A DNA stretch of 19,882 nt, taken from contig CAZVBA010000012.1 in the NCBI GenBank assembly GCA_964625325.1, forward strand, positions 1 to 19,882. The letters run 5' to 3'. The notes beneath the pieces were generated by a model. It saw nothing but the letters and a program-made list of their open reading frames with translations. It was not told the DNA's origin and made no database searches. Of this stretch, positions 14,187 to 19,882 are shown in pieces; within the stretch, counting starts at the first letter, position 1; each line of letters begins with the position of its first letter. The stretch comes from CAZILM01 sp964625325 (GTDB lineage Bacteria; Patescibacteriota; Saccharimonadia; Saccharimonadales; CAYVSP01). The translations under genes and the position numbers were made by a program.

Positions 14187-14678
14187 CTAGCCGCTAGTTT
14201 GCGGAATGGCTGGAGGTGTTTTGAACCACGGCAAGGCCCGCACCCCATAGTAGACGACGGTGGCGGTTACGATGCCTATTACCCAGGCGCCAGCGATATC
14301 AATTGGCGAATGAATATGGGCGAGTACTCGCGCGGTGCTGACACCCAACGTGATTACCGAGGCAAACAGCGCTCCTTTTTTACTGTAGAAATACAGTGCC
14401 GCTGTCAAGGTCATTGATAATAGGGCGTGGTCGGACGGAAAACCATTGTCAGCCATGTGCGGTATTAACGGTTTGACGCCACTACGCACAAACGGCCGTG
14501 GGTCAAAATACAGCTTGCCGGCAATTCTGGAAAGAATGAGTGCCAGCACACCGGCCAGGACAACGACAACCATCATCTGTAATTTTGTTTGCTTATTGGC
14601 GCGCAGCCAGACATAAGCCAGTACTAACACGATGGCGCCGATAAGATACTTGGCAGCAAAAATAATCAATGAATCCAT
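14187..14678 (-). CDS. PAP2-family phosphatase, BcrC-like undecaprenyl-diphosphate phosphatase
   Basis: The 163-aa membrane protein has about five TM helices. The three PAP2 phosphatase signatures are present: Lys55 with Arg61-Pro62 (GKLYFDPRPF), the Pro81-Ser-Asp-His84 motif (GFPSDHALLS), and Arg117...His123-x3-Asp127 (ARVLAHIHSPID). The size and the FDPRPF/GFPSDHA style fit BcrC-type undecaprenyl-pyrophosphate phosphatases, which recycle the lipid carrier of wall and polysaccharide synthesis. Its place at the end of an envelope operon agrees with this. It starts with ATG 19 nt after the ABC permease; TATATT/TACTAT motifs just before the ATG could give it an extra promoter. Confidence 0.88.
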   Translation of the reverse strand: MDSLIIFAAKYLIGAIVLVLAYVWLRANKQTKLQMMVVVVLAGVLALILSRIAGKLYFDPRPFVRSGVKPLIPHMADNGFPSDHALLSMTLTAALYFYSKKGALFASVITLGVSTARVLAHIHSPIDIAGAWVIGIVTATVVYYGVRALPWFKTPPAIPQTSG

Positions 14679-14697
14679 CTAAAATATAGTAGCACGA

Positions 14698-15495
14698 CTA
14701 TCTTTGGTAGATGTCCCGGCGTTGAAAAATGACTGCTGAAACGATGAGGGGTATCAGTATAAGTACCAGCATGACCAGGACATTGTGCAGTTGCAGTCCG
14801 TGTTGGGCAATGCCCGGATTGTTGTAGTAATGGAAGGGTGAAAACTTTTCAATCTTAGACAGACCAGCCACATTGGGCGCAAATGAGGTGATGAGATAGG
14901 TGCCAAACGTCGCCAGGCTGGTCAGACTGCCCGTCAGGCCGCGCTTGCCGGTAATGGCTCCCAGCGCAAAACCAAGCGTGCCAAACACTAGTGTTAGTAG
15001 CCAGACACCGACGACCGCTTCGAACAAATGGCCAAAACCCATGCGCTCGTGAATCATGATGAGCCCTAGGGCAACACCAATGAAAGCGCCTAAGCAAATG
15101 ATGAAGCTTACCAGCACGCCGGCTAAGTATTTTTCGACAAATACGCGCAGCCGCGAGACCGGTTGGGTCAGCAACGTCTGCAGGGTACCTTGGTTTTCAT
15201 CGCCAGCCAATAGCGCCGTAAAGAGCACGACGCCCATAATCAGGGTCAGCAGCGGAATGCGCAGCGCAAAGACTTCTTGCGATACGTAGCCGGCCACCGT
15301 TTTGAGATCGGCGACGTTGCCGACCAAACCTTGAAATGACTTGGGTAGATTCTTCAGTACTTCGTCAAAACCGCCGGCTGAAAAAGAATGGTAAAAAGCC
15401 ATCATCAACATGGCCATGGCGACGACACCCAGCGTCCAGAACAGCACCATCCAGCGCTTTTCGTATAGTGTCTTAAGAAAGATATTTTTAAACAT
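14698..15495 (-). CDS. ABC-2 type transporter permease
   Basis: The protein is 265 aa with six TM helices: TM1 at about 16-36, then a large extracytoplasmic loop (SFSAGGFDEVLKNLPKSFQGL), and the cytoplasmic block ALLAGDENQGTLQTLLTQPVSRLRVFVEKYLAG, which is the hallmark of ABC-2/NosY-like permeases. It pairs with the ATPase encoded just upstream (8-nt overlap) to form an exporter of two permeases and two ATPases. The substrate is unknown; drug, bacteriocin, lipid or polysaccharide export are all compatible. Confidence 0.92.
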   Translation of the reverse strand: MFKNIFLKTLYEKRWMVLFWTLGVVAMAMLMMAFYHSFSAGGFDEVLKNLPKSFQGLVGNVADLKTVAGYVSQEVFALRIPLLTLIMGVVLFTALLAGDENQGTLQTLLTQPVSRLRVFVEKYLAGVLVSFIICLGAFIGVALGLIMIHERMGFGHLFEAVVGVWLLTLVFGTLGFALGAITGKRGLTGSLTSLATFGTYLITSFAPNVAGLSKIEKFSPFHYYNNPGIAQHGLQLHNVLVMLVLILIPLIVSAVIFQRRDIYQR

Positions 15496-16381
15496 CCTTG
15501 GCCTCGTAATACTTCATAAATACAGTTTCCAAATCAGCTTCGGTAATCGTTAGATCGTCAAGCTCATAATGACTCAAAAGTTGAACTAGGGCATTAATGT
15601 CGCCGGCGTAGGTGCAGTCAATGATTGGCACCTCACTCGGCAGCAGGTTCAGGCCCTTGACGCCGCGCAGGTGCTCTTTGAGTTTTTTGTCGTTACTGAT
15701 GAGGTGCAGTCGTTTTGGTGAGGAGGCGGCGATCTCGCTCATGTCTCGGACAGCCACCAAATTGCCCTCGCGGATAAAAGCGACTTGGTCGCAGACTTCC
15801 TGGATTTCGCTCAACAAGTGTGAAGAGATGAAGACGGTTTTGCCCTGCTGCTTATATTCCCGAATAATTTCGTTGAAGGCCGATTGCATCAGCGGATCCA
15901 GGCCGCTGGTCGGCTCGTCAAAGATGAGTAGCTCGGGTTCATGCATTAGGGCTGAGATTAGGCCGATTTTTTGGCGGTTGCCACGCGATAGTGTTTTGAT
16001 CTCACGGTTCAGATTGCAGTCAAAGCGCTTGGCCAGTTCGCGGATGCGGCCTTCGTTAACCCCGCCGCGCAAGCTAGCCAGGTATTTCAGTTGTTGCCAG
16101 CCTGTCAAACTCTCATCCAGCGCAAAATCACCGGCCAAAAAGCCAATGCGGCGGCGGATGGCCAGGCTGTCGCGCTGAGCGTCCAAACCAAACAGGCTAA
16201 TGTGGCCCTTGGTCGGCCTAATCAGATCGACCAGCATGCTGATGGTAGTCGTCTTGCCGGCGCCGTTGGGGCCCAAAAAGCCAAAGATGCTGCCGGTCAT
16301 AACGTTGAGTGAAACATTTTTAACGCCGCGGCTGGCGCCGTAGGTTTTGGTAAGGTGTTTTAGCTCAATAACGTTAGCCAT
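15488..16381 (-). CDS. ABC transporter ATP-binding protein (ABC-2 partner)
   Basis: The protein is 297 aa. Walker A GPNGAGKTT is at residues 37-45, the signature LSRGNRQK at 131-138, Walker B LLIFDEPTSG from 151, and the switch His at 188 (ISSHLL). The C-terminal extension of about 80 residues (LHLISNDKKLKEHLRG..., ending FMKYYEAKDV) is the usual regulatory tail of CcmA/DrrA-like exporters. I chose ATG 16381 (MANVIELKHL), 4 nt after the LexA-like gene stop, rather than a longer frame that would overlap that gene. It energises the permease that follows. Confidence 0.94.
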   Translation of the reverse strand: MANVIELKHLTKTYGASRGVKNVSLNVMTGSIFGFLGPNGAGKTTTISMLVDLIRPTKGHISLFGLDAQRDSLAIRRRIGFLAGDFALDESLTGWQQLKYLASLRGGVNEGRIRELAKRFDCNLNREIKTLSRGNRQKIGLISALMHEPELLIFDEPTSGLDPLMQSAFNEIIREYKQQGKTVFISSHLLSEIQEVCDQVAFIREGNLVAVRDMSEIAASSPKRLHLISNDKKLKEHLRGVKGLNLLPSEVPIIDCTYAGDINALVQLLSHYELDDLTITEADLETVFMKYYEAKDV

Positions 16382-16385
16382 GGCT

Positions 16386-16874
16386 TTATTGTATGCCGCC
16401 ACGCTTCTTGAGCGCTGTGAGACGCGGCACATAAGCCTGGGCGGCGCCTTCCAGCCCCAAGACTTTTAGAGCGCCGATTAAGACGTACAGTTCATCAAGT
16501 TTGGCTGGCTGCAGCGGCTGTTGGGTTTCGACATTATTGAAGTAGAATTCAACTTTTTCGACCAGCCATTTTTCCTGGCCGGGTTTGATGGCATTACTTT
16601 TGAGCGAGGTCTCGATGGTCGAGACAGCGGTTGGCTCCAGTGAACGCGCAGAGTGTTCACGCTTCTGTAAGTGCCCACGTTTAATCAAATTATTGACATG
16701 CAGTGCCACGGTGGCGACGGAGTTGTAATTTAGTCCCTTCATAATCTCACGGTATGACGGACTGTAACCGTGTTCAGTTATAAACGCTTCGATAAAACTC
16801 AGTAGTTCCTTTTGTTTCTTGGTAGGACGAACCGCTTTGGGGGTGGCTTCTGCCTTGATTGGTTTTTCCTCCAT
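16386..16874 (-). CDS. LexA-like DNA-binding protein without the peptidase domain
   Basis: The protein is 162 aa. Residues about 17-80 match the LexA winged-helix domain (TKKQKELLSFIEAFITEHGYSPSYREIMKGL, then SVATVALHVNNLIKRGHLQKR). Full LexA (about 200 aa) continues into an S24 peptidase with an Ala-Gly cleavage site and a Ser/Lys dyad. None of that is present here. The rest (90-162) is an unrelated, mostly helical segment (EKWLVEKVEFYFNNVE, LDELYVLIGALKVLGLEGAA). It cannot self-cleave as LexA does, so SOS-type control is unlikely. It is probably a local regulator, perhaps of this operon, with a different effector or oligomerisation domain. Gaps of 2 and 4 nt to its neighbours imply co-transcription. 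Confidence 0.85.
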   Translation of the reverse strand: MEEKPIKAEATPKAVRPTKKQKELLSFIEAFITEHGYSPSYREIMKGLNYNSVATVALHVNNLIKRGHLQKREHSARSLEPTAVSTIETSLKSNAIKPGQEKWLVEKVEFYFNNVETQQPLQPAKLDELYVLIGALKVLGLEGAAQAYVPRLTALKKRGGIQ

Positions 16875-16876
16875 AC

Positions 16877-17368
16877 CTAGCCCCTAACCGTATGATAGGC
16901 ACTATGGCCGTGCGGGCGGTGGGCAACCACGCGTGGCAGCGTTATTCTAGCGCGACGGTGTTTGACGAATTTCTCCGGGAAGACCCAGAAGCGGTACCAT
17001 AGATAGTTCCAAATCGTAAAAAAGCCGCTGGAAACAAATTGGCCGATGTACGGTGTAATGCCGACTGACTTTAGCCCCAGCACTATAAAGTAATCGAGCA
17101 CAAAATCGACTAGTGTAATCACGACGTAACGGCCGGTGACTTCGGTCTGGTGGGCTTTGAGCTTGGGGTTTCTGAACACCCAGTAGCGCTGCAAGACATA
17201 ATTAACTGTCCAGCCACTCAGGGTTGAGATAGATTTGGCCCAGAAAAAGGCGCCGTGCAGACCCTTGTCGATGGCAAAAAAGACCAGGTAACCGGACCAG
17301 AAGTAGGCGCCACCACTTATCATGTACTCGACGAACCTAGTTACTTCACGCTTTGATTTTTTCGACAT
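16877..17368 (-). CDS. GtrA-family membrane protein
   Basis: The protein is 163 aa with four TM helices. The basic start (MSKKSKREVTRFVEYM) is typical, and the two GtrA half-repeats are recognisable: STLSGWTVNYVLQRYWVFR and SSGFFTIWNYLWYRFWVFP, each ending in the aromatic-rich xxWVF motif. GtrA proteins are thought to flip or help flip undecaprenyl-phosphate-linked sugars for polysaccharide or teichoic acid decoration. The C-terminal tail (KHRRARITLPRVVAHRPHGH) is basic and His-rich. It overlaps the end of the O-antigen-ligase-like gene by 23 nt, and the envelope context agrees. Confidence 0.92.
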   Translation of the reverse strand: MSKKSKREVTRFVEYMISGGAYFWSGYLVFFAIDKGLHGAFFWAKSISTLSGWTVNYVLQRYWVFRNPKLKAHQTEVTGRYVVITLVDFVLDYFIVLGLKSVGITPYIGQFVSSGFFTIWNYLWYRFWVFPEKFVKHRRARITLPRVVAHRPHGHSAYHTVRG

Positions 17369-18683
17369 TGTGCTTTCGCTTTTTGTTTAGTATATCAGGT
17401 GCTAAAGCAATGCCGGCCAGACCCCACCAAAGTAGTCCCAGCGTATCGTCAGTCCAAGCGTGCGAAACCAGGTTAATGAGCGTTAATGCCAGCCAGCTGG
17501 CCAGCAAAACCTGCGGCAGCAAACCGGCCCGCCTCAGCCACAAACGGTAGACGACCATCAGGTTGATAGCAATGAATAAGCCCAGCCCCAGCCAGCCGAC
17601 TTCCTGGCCGATTTGCAGAAAGTAATTCTCAGCAATCCGCGGCGGGTGATTGTTGCGGAAAGACGCCGGGCCGGCTGTGCCGGGTCCGCGGCCACCCGGT
17701 CCATCAATAAACTGGATAGTGGCAACTTTGAGTTCGCTCAAACGGCTGGCATTAGAGCTCTGCGCCGACGTAGAAGTACTGTCAGTATGGAAAAAGGTGT
17801 TTTGCAAGATTTGGTTGTGGCGGGTAGCGGCCAAGCCGCCTAGGCTCAATAACACTGCAGCAACCAGACCGACTGCCAGCCAACGCCTGACATCAAGCTT
17901 GGGGTACTGCCACCACAACACCAAGCCGGCAGCCGGCACCAGCGCCAGCCAGGCGCTGCGCGAATAGGTAAAGAACAGTGTCAGCAGGCCGCCCAGTAGC
18001 AAGCCGGTGACCAGGGTGCGCACGCGGCGATTGCGCCAGCGGCTAACCACGGCCGTCAGCACCAGCACCAAGTAAGCGCCCAACGGATTGGCGCCGCGCA
18101 GAGTTGATTGAATCCGCCGGTATTCGACTTTTTGGTCGACCAGCTGGTAAGCCGGAATGGTCTTGGGCCCGTAGCCAAAGTGCCGCAAGAAGTCGTATGA
18201 CAATACATAGCGCTGCAACAGACCAAAAATTATCACGATGGTAGCCGGCCCAACCAACAAGCGCAGCCAGTTTTTGGCTAGCCAATCAGAACAGGCCGCT
18301 GCCACCATGACGATGAACATAAAGCCCAGGAAACGTAGGTTGCTTAAAAGGCCGTAAATCAGTGCCGGGCCATTGACGGCGTGATGGTGGAAGGCCAATC
18401 CCCCCAGGACAATAAATAAGACGGCGTAAACCAGAGACAGGCGCACTAGCCAATCCCGCTTGAGCCACTGCCTCAGACCAGGCGTCAGCCAGACCAACCA
18501 AAGGGCAGCCGGCAGCATAATGACAATCAGTAGCTCTTTCCAAATTCGGATGGCGTCCAGATGGCCGAAGTTGCTGCCGGCCCAGGTCGTCAGCAACGCG
18601 TGAAACGGCAACAGGATAAAAACCGTGGCAACGGCATAGTTCAAGTAACGCGCCAAGGTGTTTTTAGTCAAACTATTGTTCAT
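17346..18683 (-). CDS. O-antigen ligase / Wzy-like polysaccharide membrane protein
   Basis: The protein is 445 aa with about 11-12 TM helices and one large extracytoplasmic loop (about residues 300-365, rich in Ser, Asn and Gly). Family blocks are RIQSTLRGANPLGAYLVL, FFTYSRSAWLALVPA (the conserved Arg of Wzy_C proteins), and ENYFLQIGQEVGWLGLGLF after the loop. Such proteins polymerise or ligate undecaprenyl-linked glycans on the outer membrane leaflet. ATG 18683 (MNNSLTKN) was chosen over longer in-frame starts, which would cross the TATACT at 18692-18697 and structured element B. It heads the six-gene envelope operon. Confidence 0.9.
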   Translation of the reverse strand: MNNSLTKNTLARYLNYAVATVFILLPFHALLTTWAGSNFGHLDAIRIWKELLIVIMLPAALWLVWLTPGLRQWLKRDWLVRLSLVYAVLFIVLGGLAFHHHAVNGPALIYGLLSNLRFLGFMFIVMVAAACSDWLAKNWLRLLVGPATIVIIFGLLQRYVLSYDFLRHFGYGPKTIPAYQLVDQKVEYRRIQSTLRGANPLGAYLVLVLTAVVSRWRNRRVRTLVTGLLLGGLLTLFFTYSRSAWLALVPAAGLVLWWQYPKLDVRRWLAVGLVAAVLLSLGGLAATRHNQILQNTFFHTDSTSTSAQSSNASRLSELKVATIQFIDGPGGRGPGTAGPASFRNNHPPRIAENYFLQIGQEVGWLGLGLFIAINLMVVYRLWLRRAGLLPQVLLASWLALTLINLVSHAWTDDTLGLLWWGLAGIALAPDILNKKRKHNVEKIKA

Positions 18684-18691
18684 ATAGCACC

Positions 18692-18697
18692 AGTATA
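18692..18697 (-). promoter_or_regulatory. Candidate -10 box of the O-antigen-ligase-like operon
   Basis: TATACT on the minus strand ends 8 nt before ATG 18683, predicting an almost leaderless mRNA. The match to the nadD upstream region (TATACTG...TATATG) is notable, because both follow the same structured element. No clear -35 is visible. Confidence 0.4.
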
Positions 18698-18869
18698 CCC
18701 TCAAGCTTCGCACTTGGATGCAGTACAAGGAAGTAGTGAAGCACGGACTGAAACGTATGTGTAATACGTTGAAGGAGTACTGGAACTACTGACGCCGTAA
18801 TGCGCCAAGAGCGCTGACGGATTGCAGGCTATGCTTGCAAACAGGTCAGCGCGGTGCGAAACTTGAGGG
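18698..18869. ncRNA. Covarying structured element, copy B
   Basis: The 172-nt element has the same fold as copy A. P1 pairs 18698-18712 with 18855-18869 (15 bp, one C-A). P2 is CTTGG/CCAAG (18713-18717, 18805-18809). P3 is AGTAGT/ACTACT (18732-18737, 18785-18790). P4 is AACGTAT/ATACGTT (18752-18758, 18764-18770). P5 is GCGCTGAC/GTCAGCGC (18811-18818, 18845-18852). P6 is TTGCAGGC/GCTTGCAA (18822-18829, 18833-18840). The blocks GAAGCACGGACTGA (18738-18751) and GAAGGAGTACTGGA (18771-18784) match copy A at 13 and 14 of 14 positions. It lies between divergent genes: P1 ends 1 nt before the GTG of the sugar transferase and 14 nt from the ligase ATG. Confidence 0.7.
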
Positions 18870-19882
18870 GTGAAAAACAACGCATCGCTGCTTTATAACC
18901 TGTCGTTAGTGGTGGGCGATTTTTTGGCATTGGTGCTGGCCTTTGTCGGCGCCTACATTTTACGTGTCTCAATCGGTTTGTCGTTTGGTAACCGGGCAGT
19001 CGCTCATCCAGTCCACGCTGTAACCTACCTGCGCATTTTTGTACTACTGGTTCCCTTCTGGATTATCATTTTCGGGTTGCTGGGGCTGTACAACAGCTCA
19101 ATTTACGAAAAGCGCTTTGCTGAGGCCGGCCGGCTATTTATGGGTTCGTTTGTCGGTCTGCTGTTCGTCATCGGCTACGCCTTTTTCTCCAACGAAACCA
19201 TCTTTCCGGCCAAACTGGTGCCGGTTTATGGTTTTGTACTGGCGTTTTTGTTCTTGCTGCTCTTCCGCAACTTAGCCCGTCTGATGCGCAGCCTGCTATT
19301 TCGCTATAACATCGGCATTACTAATTTACTACTCGTTGGCGACACCAAAATCACCGGCGAACTGGTTCATTCGCTGTCGGACAGTCGTGTGTCCGGCTAC
19401 CGTATTGTCGGCGTAGTCGGCAGCAGTGAACACTTGCCGGACCATAATCGCCCCAAACTGTTTGATACTTTTGAAGAGGCCGTTAAGTCGATTGGGACCG
19501 GCAACATCCATGCTATTGTCCAAACCGAACTTTATGCCGCCAGTGCCAAAAATAACGAAATCCTGACGGCGGCCCAGGAACACCACATTGCCTATCGTTT
19601 TGTGCCGGGTAACACCGAATTGTTCGTTGGTAACCTGCAGGTTGAACTCTTCCGCTCGGCCGTGCCGGTGGTGGCTGTTCACCAAACGGCACTCATCGGC
19701 TGGGGCCGCATTTTAAAGCGCTTATTTGATCTGGTGGCCGCTGGCTTGCTACTCATCATTGCTTCGCCAATTATTTTGCTCGTCAGCATTTTGGAACTTT
19801 TGAGCGGTGGCGATGTCTTTTTTCGGCAAACCAGGTTGACACGCTTCAACCAACCGTTCAAAGTTTTTAAATTTCGCTCGCA
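18870..19882 (+). CDS. Polyprenyl-phosphate sugar-1-phosphate transferase, 3' end outside window
   Basis: 337 codons are visible. About four to five N-terminal TM helices (residues 8-28, 52-72, 88-105, 111-125) precede a CoA-binding/Rossmann-like domain (NLLLVGDTKITGELVHSL..., GYRIVGVVG). The start of the bacterial sugar transferase domain follows (KRLFDLVAAGLLLIIASPIILLVSILELLSGGDVFFRQTRL), up to the KFRS motif at the window edge. These WbaP/WcaJ-like enzymes load the first sugar phosphate onto undecaprenyl phosphate. Start: GTG 18870 (KNNASLLYNLSLVVGDF), because an in-frame TGA lies 6 nt upstream. GAGG lies only 1 nt away, too close for a normal Shine-Dalgarno and inside stem P1 of element B. 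Confidence 0.93.
   Translation, partial: MKNNASLLYNLSLVVGDFLALVLAFVGAYILRVSIGLSFGNRAVAHPVHAVTYLRIFVLLVPFWIIIFGLLGLYNSSIYEKRFAEAGRLFMGSFVGLLFVIGYAFFSNETIFPAKLVPVYGFVLAFLFLLLFRNLARLMRSLLFRYNIGITNLLLVGDTKITGELVHSLSDSRVSGYRIVGVVGSSEHLPDHNRPKLFDTFEEAVKSIGTGNIHAIVQTELYAASAKNNEILTAAQEHHIAYRFVPGNTELFVGNLQVELFRSAVPVVAVHQTALIGWGRILKRLFDLVAAGLLLIIASPIILLVSILELLSGGDVFFRQTRLTRFNQPFKVFKFRS

Overview
The window looks like part of a chromosome of a Patescibacteria (CPR) bacterium, most likely Candidatus Saccharibacteria (TM7). The evidence is gene-level: about 50% GC; very tight gene packing with ATGA stop/start overlaps; TGA used as a stop, which argues against the code-25 Gracilibacteria/SR1; a short archaeal-type aspartyl-tRNA synthetase with the non-discriminating signature; and -10 boxes lying directly against start codons. 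Taxonomy is inferred, not proven. No tRNA, rRNA, CRISPR array, transposase or phage gene was seen.

Region 1 (1-6597, minus strand) is one long putative operon. In transcription order it holds a CNNM/CorC-like CBS membrane protein, aspS, a PQ-loop-like membrane protein, an EamA exporter, two tandem D-2-hydroxyacid dehydrogenase homologues, a CYTH-like protein and a RidA-family protein cut by the window edge. Gaps between neighbours run from -4 to +8 nt. The last four proteins have all lost residues that are normally catalytic. The upstream dehydrogenase lacks the whole Arg/Glu/His set, the RidA homologue lacks the substrate-binding Arg, and the CYTH protein lacks ExExK.

Region 2 (6598-11678) is mostly plus strand. 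It has a DsbA-like thiol oxidoreductase, a two-TM small protein, a 530-nt gene-free stretch rich in hairpins, an atypical Nramp transporter behind a very good promoter, a convergent low-affinity iron permease family protein (minus), and a CPA2 antiporter with an RCK domain.

Region 3 (11682-14117, minus) holds nadD, a structured element (copy A), a 54-aa zinc-ribbon protein that lies outside the longer ORFs, a 472-codon protein of unknown function, and upstream of that a compact cobalamin riboswitch. The riboswitch's ribosome-binding site and AUG are out of frame with the long ORF.

Region 4 (14187-19882) is a minus-strand envelope operon: O-antigen-ligase-like protein, GtrA, protease-less LexA-like regulator, ABC ATPase, ABC permease and PAP2 phosphatase. 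A divergent plus-strand polyprenyl-phosphate sugar transferase is cut by the window edge. Structured element copy B fills the divergent intergenic region.

The most notable find is the pair of about 170-nt elements at 12294-12464 and 18698-18869. They share near-identical internal blocks and a common multi-stem fold in which every helix is rebuilt by compensatory changes between the copies. That is strong sequence-internal evidence for an undescribed structured RNA, or a structured DNA element, next to envelope and NAD genes.
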